This document shows positions 38,347-47,852 of a DNA stretch of 64,000 nt, piece by piece. How positions within the stretch are numbered: position 1 is the first letter of the stretch; every line of letters begins with the position of its first letter. The translations under genes and the position numbers were made by a program. The notes under the pieces are model-generated. The model was not told the DNA's origin, ran no database searches, and saw only the letters and a list, made by a program, of their open reading frames with translations. Origin of the DNA: CBDCHC01 sp965217075 (GTDB taxonomy: Bacteria; Pseudomonadota; Gammaproteobacteria; PS1; Pseudothioglobaceae); NCBI GenBank assembly GCA_965217075.1, contig CBDCHC010000016.1, positions 1-64,000 on the forward strand. The letters are read 5' to 3'.

Positions 38347-38745
38347 TTATTTTATTTTTGCTTTTCCATGTGCAGTGAAATCTATATTTTTAGTAACTGG
38401 ATTTAAATGATAATAATGTAAAGCTTTTTGCTTTCTTTGTTTTTGTTGTACTACACAGCCTTTATGTTTGTAACTTTCAGTTAATGCTATTTTTTTATAC
38501 ATTGGATTTAGGCAGTGCATAAATTCTTTGTTATCTTTTTTTATATACTGACGAAAATATAACTCATTTTTATATTCTATAACAGCATAAGCTTTATTAT
38601 GCAGTGGTATTGTAGGGTCAATGATAATCATACAATTTTCGCTAAATTCTGGAGTCATCATAAGACCTAAGTTTTGCAAGGCAAATGGCTCGGAGTCAGT
38701 GCCGCAGTTTTGTGATAATAATTCTTTAATAGTTAGGTCTGGCAT
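38347..38745 (-). CDS. LexA/S24-peptidase-like protein, apparently catalytically dead
   Basis: 132 aa from the ATG at 38745. Its start overlaps the end of mutM by 13 bases. FALQNLGLMMTPEFSENCMIIIDP aligns with the S24 pattern (D-S-M-x-P ... G..vivDP), followed by AYAVIEYKNELYFRQYIKK and a LNPMYKKI stretch typical of the LexA C-terminal fold. The serine position appears to be methionine, so self-cleavage is unlikely. No DNA-binding domain is present. Function unknown; a stand-alone S24 fold could be a regulator partner. Confidence 0.6.
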   Translation of the reverse strand: MPDLTIKELLSQNCGTDSEPFALQNLGLMMTPEFSENCMIIIDPTIPLHNKAYAVIEYKNELYFRQYIKKDNKEFMHCLNPMYKKIALTESYKHKGCVVQQKQRKQKALHYYHLNPVTKNIDFTAHGKAKIK

Positions 38746-39539
38746 TGTGAGCAATAAAAAGTCGATCTTTGATTTTGTATAATGCGTATTATTTTACCAT
38801 TACAGTGTGCGCAATTTTGATTTTCTTTACCATAGACTAATAATTTTTGTGTGAAATAACCTATATTATTATTGGCATTTTTAAAATCTTGTATAGTAGT
38901 TCCTCCCATTATTATTGCTTGATTTAGAATATTTTTAATACTAATAACTAGTTTTTTATAACCACCTATATCAATATTATTTACCGTAGTATTGGGATTA
39001 ATATTTGCTGCAAATAAACTTTCACAAGCATAGATATTGCCAATACCAACTACTATGGCATTATTAGTGATAAAATTTTTGATATTTATTTTTTTATTAA
39101 CTGCTTTTTGTTGTAAATATTGATAGTTAAATTCTTCATTAAGAGGCTCTACACCTAAATTTTTTATTAATTTATGTTGTTTATAATTTTCACTAAAAAC
39201 TACACAACCAAAACGCCTTGGGTCATTTATTCTCATATAGATACTATCAAAACAAAGTTCAAAATGATCATGTTTTTTGTATATTTTTTCTTTAGTTATT
39301 ATTATTTTTCCACTCATGCCAAGATGGATAATTAGTTCACCACAATGAAAATGAAAGATTAAATACTTGCCGCGACGAGTTATATTAAGTAGCTTTTTTT
39401 GCGGTAATAAGGTTATAAGATTTTTAGGAATTGGGTAGCGTAATGTAGGAAATAAAATATTTACTTGAGTAATTATTTTTTTATTTATATGTGGCAACAA
39501 AGTATTTTTAGTTGTTTCAACTTCTGGTAATTCTGGCAT
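38733..39539 (-). CDS. mutM: Formamidopyrimidine-DNA glycosylase
   Basis: 268 aa. N-terminal MPELPEVETT includes the catalytic Pro2 (after Met removal) and Glu3. HLGMSGK, the helix-two-turn-helix region and the C-terminal zinc finger (CAHCNGKI ... FYCSQC) are all present. It removes oxidised purines such as 8-oxoguanine. Complete. The stop overlaps the downstream S24-like gene, suggesting coupled translation. Confidence 0.98.
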   Translation of the reverse strand: MPELPEVETTKNTLLPHINKKIITQVNILFPTLRYPIPKNLITLLPQKKLLNITRRGKYLIFHFHCGELIIHLGMSGKIIITKEKIYKKHDHFELCFDSIYMRINDPRRFGCVVFSENYKQHKLIKNLGVEPLNEEFNYQYLQQKAVNKKINIKNFITNNAIVVGIGNIYACESLFAANINPNTTVNNIDIGGYKKLVISIKNILNQAIIMGGTTIQDFKNANNNIGYFTQKLLVYGKENQNCAHCNGKIIRIIQNQRSTFYCSQCQT

Positions 39540-39580
39540 ATTATTAGACTTGTATAACTTTTAAAGTATAATTTTAATAT

Positions 39581-41785
39581 ATGGAGACACAAAAAACTAT
39601 TATAAAAGAAACAGTATTTTTAATTTTAATTATTATTGCTAGCTTATATGCTTTAGCGCTTATTAGTTATTCTAAATTAGAAAATCCTTTTTCTGGTGAT
39701 ATGATAATTCATAAATCTAATAATTATCTTGGTATAGTAGGAGCATATTTAGCAGATTTTAGCTTGGCAATTTTTGGCATTAGTAGTTACATAATAGCGT
39801 TAACTATAGCTTTAATAGGTGTAAATATTCGTTTTAAAAGACTGCAGTCATTAAATTACTGGTTTATTATTATAAAACTTTTGTTATTTTGCATTCTTAT
39901 AATAACAAGTAGCGCCTTGTTTAATAATTTATCAGATTTTAGTGGCGGCTGGTTGGGAGAGCAGATTAATAATTCATTGAAACCACTATTTGGTAGTGGT
40001 ATTGTTATTATGTATATAGCTGTTATTATGATTAATATTAGTATAATAACTAATATATCTTGGATAAATGTTTTAAATAATATAGTTAAAATTATTAAAA
40101 TTCTTGTCAGCTATATTTATAATTCAATTAACTTTGTATGGAGTAAATTAGTAATTTTAACTAAAAAAATTAAATACAATAAACAGCAAAAAATACTCAT
40201 TAAAAAACAAAATAAACCTATTTTTAGAATTAAAGAAAAACAATTACCTATAACAACTAATATACGTAAAACTAATCAATTAACAACAAATATAACTAAT
40301 CAGTTGTTGCCAAATGTTAATTTATTAGACGATATTAAAGATATTAATGATAGTTATAGTGAAGATGAACTACAAAATATGTCTAAACAGGTAATAGAAA
40401 AACTAAATGATTTTGGTTTTCAGGTAGAAATAAATACTATTACTCCAGGGCCTGTAGTTACTCAATTTGAGCTGTCATTAGCACCAGGTATAAAAGTTAG
40501 TCAAATTATGAATTTAGATAAAGATTTAGCTAGGGCATTATTAGTGCAAAGTGTTAGAATAGTTGATGTAATTCCTGGTAAGCCAGTTATTGGGCTTGAG
40601 ATACCTAACAGTAAAAGAAAATTAATTAGTCTTAAAGAAATTATTATAGCAGAAGAATTTATAAGTTCTAAAGCACCGCTTACTATGTCAATTGGACAAA
40701 ATATTAATGGCGAAAATATAATAATAGATTTAGCTAAATCTCCACATTTATTAGTAGCAGGAGCTACAGGAATGGGAAAATCAGTAGGGTTAAATGCTAT
40801 GATTTTGGGTATCTTATTTAAATCAAGCCCCCAAGACGTACGTATAATTATGATTGACCCTAAAGTGGTAGAGTTAGCTATTTATGCTGATATTCCACAC
40901 CTGCTTACACCTGTTGTAACTGATATGAATAAAGCAGCAAGTGCCTTGTATTGGTCTGTAGGTGAGATGGAGAGAAGATATTTATTACTTGCTAGCTTAG
41001 GTGTGCGTAATATTGATGGTTTTAACCAAAAAATAAAAGAGGCAAAGGCAAATAATGAGCCAATTTTAGATCCAAGTTTTACTGATACAACCGAAGATAT
41101 TCCAGAGTTAGAAGCAATGCCTTTAATTGTAATTGTAATTGATGAATATGCTGATATGTTAGGGGCTTTAGCGCAAGAGGATAGGACTAAATCAAAAAGA
41201 ACTGAAGCTCTTATTATTCGTTTAGCACAAAAAGCACGTGCCGCTGGTATTCATTTAATTATTGCCACACAAAGACCAAGCGTTGATGTTATTACTGGTT
41301 TAATTAAATCTAATATTCCATCAAGAATTGCTTTTAAGGTGGCTTCTAAAATTGACTCACGAACTATTTTAGATAATGGCGGTGCTGAGCAATTACTCGG
41401 CATGGGTGATATGTTATATACTACACCGGGACAATCACATTTGGTTAGAATACATGGTGCTTTTGTTAGTGACGCTGAAATAACACGTGTAGTTAGTTTT
41501 CTTAAGAAAAATTATCAAAATAATTATATTGATGATATAGTTAAAAGGGAATTAGTTAAAGAAAATGGTAGTCGCGTTAATAATAATGACGGTGAGGTAG
41601 ATTCTTTATATGATGAGGCTGTAAAGATAGTTGTTTCAAGTAGAAGAGCATCAATTTCTAGCGTACAGCGTCGCCTTAGAATTGGTTATAATCGTGCTGC
41701 AAGAATTATTGAAGATATGGAGGCAGCTGGTGTAGTAAGTGCTATGAATAGTGCTGGCAACAGGGAAGTATTAATTACAGAATGA
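39581..41785 (+). CDS. ftsK: DNA translocase FtsK
   Basis: 734 aa, near the size of short FtsK/SpoIIIE proteins. Four N-terminal TM segments within residues 8-160, a short linker, then the motor: Walker A GATGMGKS at 394-401 (usual form G(T/A)TGSGKS, Ser replaced by Met), Walker B IVIVIDEYADML, and a C-terminal winged-helix gamma domain (SSRRASISSVQRRLRIGYNR) that reads KOPS. It pumps chromosome dimers at the septum and activates XerCD; xerC lies in this window. The stop overlaps lolA (ATGA). Confidence 0.97.
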   Translation: METQKTIIKETVFLILIIIASLYALALISYSKLENPFSGDMIIHKSNNYLGIVGAYLADFSLAIFGISSYIIALTIALIGVNIRFKRLQSLNYWFIIIKLLLFCILIITSSALFNNLSDFSGGWLGEQINNSLKPLFGSGIVIMYIAVIMINISIITNISWINVLNNIVKIIKILVSYIYNSINFVWSKLVILTKKIKYNKQQKILIKKQNKPIFRIKEKQLPITTNIRKTNQLTTNITNQLLPNVNLLDDIKDINDSYSEDELQNMSKQVIEKLNDFGFQVEINTITPGPVVTQFELSLAPGIKVSQIMNLDKDLARALLVQSVRIVDVIPGKPVIGLEIPNSKRKLISLKEIIIAEEFISSKAPLTMSIGQNINGENIIIDLAKSPHLLVAGATGMGKSVGLNAMILGILFKSSPQDVRIIMIDPKVVELAIYADIPHLLTPVVTDMNKAASALYWSVGEMERRYLLLASLGVRNIDGFNQKIKEAKANNEPILDPSFTDTTEDIPELEAMPLIVIVIDEYADMLGALAQEDRTKSKRTEALIIRLAQKARAAGIHLIIATQRPSVDVITGLIKSNIPSRIAFKVASKIDSRTILDNGGAEQLLGMGDMLYTTPGQSHLVRIHGAFVSDAEITRVVSFLKKNYQNNYIDDIVKRELVKENGSRVNNNDGEVDSLYDEAVKIVVSSRRASISSVQRRLRIGYNRAARIIEDMEAAGVVSAMNSAGNREVLITE

Positions 41786-42321
41786 ATATGAAAACAATAA
41801 TTTTATTATTACTAAGCACTCAAATATTTGCAAATGATTATGTTAATTTTTTTAATAAAATAAATAGTTTTAGTGCAAATTTTACGCAGACCATAGATGG
41901 TAATCAATCATCGGCAGGAGAAATGTTTTTTTTAAGAAAAAATAAAATAAAATGGCATATAAAAACTCCTAACGAACAAATACTATTATTAAACAATGGT
42001 AAATTTATTAATTATGATATAGAACTGGAACAAGCAGTAATAAAAAATTATAATAACAATAAGTTGTTGCGATATATTATTACTAAACCTAAAGATTTAT
42101 TGCAGTTACCTATTTTTTTATTTAAAAAAGATAAGGTGAATTTTTATCAAATATCAAATATTATTTTTGGTTTTAAGAATAAAATATTACACAATATAGT
42201 CTTAGTTAATAATTTAGAACAAAAAGTGATAATAACATTTAATAATGTTGTTATTAATCCTCAATTATCTGCTGATAGTTTTAAATTAGAGTTGGCAGAT
42301 GAAGTAGATATTATTTATTAA
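41782..42321 (+). CDS. lolA: Outer-membrane lipoprotein carrier LolA
   Basis: 179 aa. A signal peptide ends IFA. FNKINSFSANFTQTIDGNQSSAGEMFFLRKNKIKW is typical of LolA. It shuttles lipoproteins across the periplasm from LolCDE to LolB. The ftsK-lolA order is conserved in gammaproteobacteria. It would carry the lipoprotein secretin of the large cluster. Confidence 0.93.
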   Translation: MNMKTIILLLLSTQIFANDYVNFFNKINSFSANFTQTIDGNQSSAGEMFFLRKNKIKWHIKTPNEQILLLNNGKFINYDIELEQAVIKNYNNNKLLRYIITKPKDLLQLPIFLFKKDKVNFYQISNIIFGFKNKILHNIVLVNNLEQKVIITFNNVVINPQLSADSFKLELADEVDIIY

Positions 42322-42327
42322 ATTACA

Positions 42328-43578
42328 ATGTCAAAAATAATACAATCTGTACGTGGTATGAATGATTTATTGCCACCAGACAGCGAAAAAATTACTAATA
42401 TAATTAAAATTATTAGTGATATTTTTATTAAATATGGGTACTCTTACATCAGAACCCCTATAGTTGAAAATACTCAAACTTTTAGTAGAGCTATAGGGGA
42501 AGCTACAGATATTGTTGCTAAAGAAATGTATTCGTGGCAAGATGGTAAAAATAGTTTAAGCTTAAGACCAGAAGGAACAGCAGCTATTGTACGCGCAGTA
42601 ATAGAGCATAATTTAGTTAGAAATAATGTGCAAAAATTTTTTTATAGTGGCGCTATGTTTAGACATGAAAGACCGCAAAAAGGCAGATATAGAGAGTTTT
42701 ATCAAATTGGAGCTGAGGTTTTTGGCGCAGATAATATTAAAATTGATGCAGAAGTAATAACAATGAGTAGTAATATTTTGCATAATTTAGATATAAAAGC
42801 CACATTGCAAATTAACTCTTTAGGTAGTAATAAGGTTAGAGAGGATTATAAAAAACAATTAATTATATATTTCACCAAAAATATATCTATACTAGATGAT
42901 GATAGTAAAAGGAGATTAAAAATTAATCCTCTTAGAATACTTGATAGTAAAAATGATAAATTGCAAAATTTAATTAAAGAAGCACCTAAGCTAATTGATA
43001 TTTTAGACGATAAATCTAATCATAATTGGCAACAATTATTAGAGTATTTATCTTATTTAGGGGTAGACTACCATATTAACCCAACTTTAGTGCGTGGTTT
43101 GGATTATTATAATAATACAGTTTTTGAATGGATAAGCAATGATTTGGGTACACAAGGTGCTATTTGTGCTGGTGGCAGGTATGACTCATTAGTAGAAAGA
43201 ATGGGAGGAAAGCCAACTAAAGCTATAGGTTTTGCTTTAGGTTTGGAGCGTATAGCATTACTTGTAAATAAACAATTAACAACTAAACCCTTAAGTATTT
43301 GTTTAATCGCAAGTGGTGATATGGCGCAGAAAAAATCACTTAAAATAGCTGAAATTCTACATAAAAATTTTATTAATTTAGTCGTTGATAATGATATGAG
43401 TTTTGCAAGTTTTAAAGCTCAATTTAAAAAAGCTGATAAAAAAAATATAAGTTACGCTATAATTATTGGAGAAAATGAGGTAAATAACAACAATGTTACT
43501 ATAAAATCTTTGGCAACAAAACAACAACAAACTTTATTAGACAAAGATATAGTTAATTTTTTACAAGGAAAATTATGA
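42328..43578 (+). CDS. hisS: Histidyl-tRNA synthetase
   Basis: 416 aa. MSKIIQSVRGMNDLLP at the start, LRPEGTAAIVRA, motif 2 FYSGAMFRHERPQKGRYREF, the HisA motif LVRGLDYYNNTVFEW and motif 3 ALGLERIALL, then an anticodon-binding domain. It charges tRNA-His. Overlaps the next gene by four bases. Confidence 0.98.
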   Translation: MSKIIQSVRGMNDLLPPDSEKITNIIKIISDIFIKYGYSYIRTPIVENTQTFSRAIGEATDIVAKEMYSWQDGKNSLSLRPEGTAAIVRAVIEHNLVRNNVQKFFYSGAMFRHERPQKGRYREFYQIGAEVFGADNIKIDAEVITMSSNILHNLDIKATLQINSLGSNKVREDYKKQLIIYFTKNISILDDDSKRRLKINPLRILDSKNDKLQNLIKEAPKLIDILDDKSNHNWQQLLEYLSYLGVDYHINPTLVRGLDYYNNTVFEWISNDLGTQGAICAGGRYDSLVERMGGKPTKAIGFALGLERIALLVNKQLTTKPLSICLIASGDMAQKKSLKIAEILHKNFINLVVDNDMSFASFKAQFKKADKKNISYAIIIGENEVNNNNVTIKSLATKQQQTLLDKDIVNFLQGKL

Positions 43579-44159
43579 AAAATTTTATTAATATAGCCAG
43601 TACTGAAGAAGAGCAAGTAGAAAATATTAAAAAATGGATTAAAGAAAATTATATAGCTATAATAACTATAGTAATACTTGGATTTGGCAGTATTTTTGTT
43701 GTTAATTATTATAAAGAATATAAGGAAAATAATAACAATAAAGCCAGAGAGCTATATTTAGCTGTTAATAAAAATAATAATACTAATATAAATAAGTTAA
43801 ACACTCATAATGCTTATATGAATTTCACTAAATTATTATTAGCTAAAAATAACGTAGATTTTGATAATAATAAAGCTATAGCAATACTTAAGACAGTAGA
43901 CAATGATAATAAAATTATAAAAGATGTAGCTAATATCCGCCTATCTAAGCTATATCTGTCTAATAAAAATTACGATCAGGCTTTAAAAATATTAAACAAT
44001 AATGTTATCAGTGATATAACAAACTCTATAAAAGGTGATATTTATTTAGCACAAAATAAAATAAAACAAGCAAAAAAATACTATAATTTATCTTATACAA
44101 ATAGCAAAAATAGGGCATTTAAAACATTAATTAGTATTAAACTCAATGATATAAATTAA
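43575..44159 (+). CDS. yfgM: YfgM-like SecYEG-associated TPR protein
   Basis: 194 aa. A short cytoplasmic N-terminus (STEEEQVENIKKWIKENY), a TM at about residues 27-45, then a TPR-like periplasmic domain (ANIRLSKLYLSNKNYDQALKIL). Position between hisS and der matches yfgM, whose product is an ancillary subunit of the Sec translocon linked to periplasmic chaperones. Only 5 bases separate it from der; bamB, the usual neighbour, is missing. Confidence 0.8.
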   Translation: MKNFINIASTEEEQVENIKKWIKENYIAIITIVILGFGSIFVVNYYKEYKENNNNKARELYLAVNKNNNTNINKLNTHNAYMNFTKLLLAKNNVDFDNNKAIAILKTVDNDNKIIKDVANIRLSKLYLSNKNYDQALKILNNNVISDITNSIKGDIYLAQNKIKQAKKYYNLSYTNSKNRAFKTLISIKLNDIN

Positions 44160-44164
44160 TATAG

Positions 44165-45559
44165 ATGTTGACAATAGCTATTGTAGGTCGTCCTAATGTT
44201 GGTAAATCTACTCTTTTTAACAGACTTAGCCATACTAAAAAAGCACTTGTTGCTAGTGTTAGCGGGCTAACTCGTGATAGGCAATATAGTATTATTTACT
44301 TAAATAGCACTGCAGTTAATTTGATTGATACTGGCGGTATTACTAATAGCGATACAATTATTGACAATAATATTAAAAAACAAGTATTAATGGCAATAAA
44401 AGATGTTAATATAATTTATTTTTTAGTTACTCCAGAAGGAGTCAATACTCTTGATAGAGAAATAGTTGATATTATTCGTCCATTTAGTGCTAAAGTTGTT
44501 TTAGTTGTTAATAAATGTGATAATAAACAAATTTTATTTAATGAATTTTTTGCATTAGGTTTTAATAATATTTATCCAATATCAGCTGAACATGGTATTG
44601 GTATTGATAAATTATTAGATAAAACTATTAAATTATTGCCATTTAATCAAAATAATGAAGACAAGGAGACTATTCTAGATAAAAAAGATAGTATTACAAT
44701 CGCTGTTTTAGGTCGCCCTAATGTTGGTAAATCTACTTTGATTAATAAGATATTAGGATATGATAGAGTTATTACTTCTGCCATTGCTGGTACTACTCGT
44801 GATAGTATTGATATTGACTTTACTAAAGATGATGTAAATTATACTTTAATTGATACTGCTGGTATTCGTCGCAAGCGTAGTGTAAGTGATAAAATTGAAA
44901 AATTTTCTATTATAAAAGCTAAAGAATCAGTTGTTAGGTCTGCTGTGGTATTATTAATATTAGATGCAACTGAAGCAGTAACAGAACAAGACGCTACTTT
45001 ATTAGGTATGACTAAGCAAAGTTATTCAGCACTAATTATTTTAATAAATAAAATTGATAATTTAGAATCTTATCAAAAACAACAAGTAGAACGCCAGTTA
45101 GCAGTTAAATTATCTTTTATAAATTATGCAAAAGTTTTTTATATATCAGCGTTGCATGGCACTGGAGTTGGATTATTATTTAACCATATAAATCAAGCCT
45201 ATGCCCATGCAAATACTAAATTTTCAACTGCTACAGTTAATAAAATACTTGCTAAAGCTAATAAGGCGCACAATGCTCCAGTTGTGCAAGGTAAGCGCTC
45301 TAAATTAAAATACGCCTACCAATCAGCAACATTACCACCAACATTTACTTTATTTGGTAGTCATTTACAAAAAATTCCTGATAGTTATATAAGGTTTTTA
45401 CATAATATTTTTATTAAAGAGTTAAAGCTTGTAAGCACGCCAATTAAATTAATTTTTAAAAATAAGGAAAATCCCTTTAAAGGCAATAAAAACAAACTAA
45501 ATATTAGACAAATAAAAAAAAGAAAAAGACTAATGAAGTTTGTTAAAGGCAAAAAATAA
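44165..45559 (+). CDS. der: Ribosome-assembly GTPase Der (EngA)
   Basis: 464 aa. Two tandem GTPase domains, each with GRPNVGKST (near residues 7 and 182), DTGG/DTAG switch motifs and N/NKxD motifs (NKCD, NKID), followed by a KH-like C-terminal domain. It acts in 50S subunit maturation. Starts 5 bases after the yfgM-like stop. Confidence 0.98.
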   Translation: MLTIAIVGRPNVGKSTLFNRLSHTKKALVASVSGLTRDRQYSIIYLNSTAVNLIDTGGITNSDTIIDNNIKKQVLMAIKDVNIIYFLVTPEGVNTLDREIVDIIRPFSAKVVLVVNKCDNKQILFNEFFALGFNNIYPISAEHGIGIDKLLDKTIKLLPFNQNNEDKETILDKKDSITIAVLGRPNVGKSTLINKILGYDRVITSAIAGTTRDSIDIDFTKDDVNYTLIDTAGIRRKRSVSDKIEKFSIIKAKESVVRSAVVLLILDATEAVTEQDATLLGMTKQSYSALIILINKIDNLESYQKQQVERQLAVKLSFINYAKVFYISALHGTGVGLLFNHINQAYAHANTKFSTATVNKILAKANKAHNAPVVQGKRSKLKYAYQSATLPPTFTLFGSHLQKIPDSYIRFLHNIFIKELKLVSTPIKLIFKNKENPFKGNKNKLNIRQIKKRKRLMKFVKGKK

Positions 45560-45560
45560 T

Positions 45561-47378
45561 ATGTTAGACAATATTAACTATCCTAATGATATTAAGAAAT
45601 TAACTATACCAGAGTTAAAAATATTAGCAGATGATATACGTAATTTTATTATAAATAGCGTAAGTAAAACAGGAGGCCATCTTGCATCTAATTTAGGTGT
45701 AATAGAAATTAGTATCGCATTGCATTATGTATTTAATACACCAAATGATAGCATAGTTTGGGATGTTGGTCATCAAACTTATGCCCATAAAATCCTTTCT
45801 GGCAGAAAAGATCAAATGCATACTATAAGACAATATAATGGTTTATCTGGTTTTAGTAATATTAAAGAGTCTAAATTTGATAGTTTTGGTGCTGGGCATT
45901 CTTCAACATCAATTAGCGCTGCTTTAGGTATAGCTGTTGCTAATAAAATAAATAATAGTAATGATAAAACTATTGCAGTTATAGGGGATGGAGCGCTTAC
46001 TGGTGGTATGTCTTTTGAGGCGTTAAATAATGCCGGAGATATAGGCAAGGATATTTTAATTGTTATCAACGATAATGAAATGTCAATTTCTAAGAATGTA
46101 GGGGCATTAAGCAAACATCTTACTAAAATGATATCAAGCAAAACTTATGCAGTGATGAAACATAAGTCTATGCAAATTTTAGCAAAAACACCTAGAATTA
46201 AAAAATTAGCTCAATTTTCTGAAGAAAGATTTAAAGGAATGTTGTTGCCAAGTAGTAATTTTTTTGAAGAATTAGGTATTGAATATTTTGGTCCAATAGA
46301 TGGCCATGATATAGGGCTATTAAATAAAACATTAGCAAATTTAAAAGAATTAAAGACTCCAAGAGTATTACATATAATTACTAAAAAAGGCAATGGTCTT
46401 AAAAAAGCAGAAGAGGATCCGTGTAAATTTCATGGTATTAGCGTAGATTCTACCATAAATGACAAAAAAACTTATAGTGAAATTTTTGGTAATTGGTTAT
46501 TAAATACTGCTAAAGATAATAAAAAGCTAGTGGCTATAACTCCAGCTATGGCAGCTGGATCTAATATGGAGGATTTTGCCAAACAATATCCATTACAATA
46601 TTTTGATGTTGGTATTGCTGAGCAGCATGCCGTTACTTTTGCTGCAGGAATAGCAACTAAAGGTTTAAAGCCAGTAGTTGCTATTTATTCTACTTTTTTG
46701 CAGAGAGCTTATGACCAGTTGATTCATGATGTGGCATTACAAAATTTACCAGTAATTTTTGCTATTGATAGAGCCGGTATAGTAGGTAATGATGGTGCTA
46801 CTCATAGTGGTAGTTTTGACATAAGTTTTTTATTGGCTATACCAGGAATTATTATTATGACGCCAAGCAGTGGTTATGAACTATATGCGATGTTAAATAC
46901 TGCTATTTTTCTTAATTCTCCAGTATGTATTAGATATCCTCGTGCTTATACTAATGCCGATTATATTAGTGATAATATTTTGAATGTTGGTCAAGCAAAA
47001 ATAGTATTAAATGGTAAAAATTTAGTTATTTTAGCTTTTGGTAATATGTTGACAGCAGCTATTGAAGCAGCTAATAAGATACAAGCAACAGTAGTTGATA
47101 TGCGTTTTGCTAAACCTATTGACAAAAAATTAATTACAAGTGTTAGCAAAACACACTCTATGATGATATCAATTGAAGAAAATAGTGAAATAAATGGCGT
47201 TGGTAGTTATATTGCTAAATTTTTACATGATAAGAATATAAAAATTGATTTTAAGGTTATGGGTCTATCTGATAATTGGGTAAAACAAGGCACGCAAGAA
47301 GAATTATATAATTTATATAATTTAAATGCTAAAGGCATAATAAATCTTTATGAAAAAAACTTTAAAAAAATTATCTAA
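45561..47378 (+). CDS. dxs: 1-deoxy-D-xylulose-5-phosphate synthase
   Basis: 605 aa from ATG 45561, one base after der; a TTG at 45540 would overlap der and is not needed. Thiamine-diphosphate motif GDGALTGGMSFEALNNAG, DIGIAEQ-like element (FDVGIAEQHAVTFAAG) and VAIYSTFLQRAYDQ are clear. First enzyme of the MEP isoprenoid pathway; ispG of the same pathway lies just downstream on the other strand. Confidence 0.97.
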   Translation: MLDNINYPNDIKKLTIPELKILADDIRNFIINSVSKTGGHLASNLGVIEISIALHYVFNTPNDSIVWDVGHQTYAHKILSGRKDQMHTIRQYNGLSGFSNIKESKFDSFGAGHSSTSISAALGIAVANKINNSNDKTIAVIGDGALTGGMSFEALNNAGDIGKDILIVINDNEMSISKNVGALSKHLTKMISSKTYAVMKHKSMQILAKTPRIKKLAQFSEERFKGMLLPSSNFFEELGIEYFGPIDGHDIGLLNKTLANLKELKTPRVLHIITKKGNGLKKAEEDPCKFHGISVDSTINDKKTYSEIFGNWLLNTAKDNKKLVAITPAMAAGSNMEDFAKQYPLQYFDVGIAEQHAVTFAAGIATKGLKPVVAIYSTFLQRAYDQLIHDVALQNLPVIFAIDRAGIVGNDGATHSGSFDISFLLAIPGIIIMTPSSGYELYAMLNTAIFLNSPVCIRYPRAYTNADYISDNILNVGQAKIVLNGKNLVILAFGNMLTAAIEAANKIQATVVDMRFAKPIDKKLITSVSKTHSMMISIEENSEINGVGSYIAKFLHDKNIKIDFKVMGLSDNWVKQGTQEELYNLYNLNAKGIINLYEKNFKKII

Positions 47379-47852
47379 GAATAAACAAAATATCAAAAAT
47401 CATAAAAACCTTAGATGGATTGCTAAACATTTACATATACCTAATTTGTGGAATTTTAATCGTAAAACTATAGCTAAAGGTGTAGCAATTGGTTTATTTG
47501 TGCTTTTATTCCTATTCCATTTCAAATGTTGCTGGCAGCCCCTATGGCCATTATATTTCGTGGTAACATTCTAATTAGTATTGCTTTAGTATGGATTACT
47601 AATCCTATCACTATACCACCTATATTTTATGCTTGTTACAAGTTAGGTGCTTGGATTTTAAATATTGAACTTGTTGATGATTTTGAATTATCAGTTAATT
47701 ACATAATAAATATTTTATATATTATATGGCAGCCATTATTGCTTGGCTCAATTATAGTAGCAATAATTAGTAGTTTTATTGGATATTACGCAGTTAATAT
47801 ATATTATTTAGTAATAATAAATAAAAGAAAAATGAAGTATAGAAAATTATAA
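47350..47852 (+). pseudogene. DUF2062 membrane protein, frameshifted
   Basis: Two frames together make one DUF2062 protein: LHIPNLWNFNRKTIAKGVAIGLFV, then after a shift FIPIPFQMLLAAPMAIIFR, ISIALVWITNPITIPPIFY and two further TM segments. The shift lies near 47502-47508 (GTGCTTTTATTCC); one extra base between GTG and CTTTT would give the expected V-x-F-I-P-I-P. Without it, the upstream frame ends at 47574. The gene starts inside the end of dxs, and its stop abuts the ispG stop. DUF2062 function is unknown. Either a recent inactivation or a base-call error. Confidence 0.75.

Noticed and set aside
45540..45560. TTG start for dxs overlapping der
   Set aside because: The ATG at 45561 follows der directly and gives the normal N-terminus.
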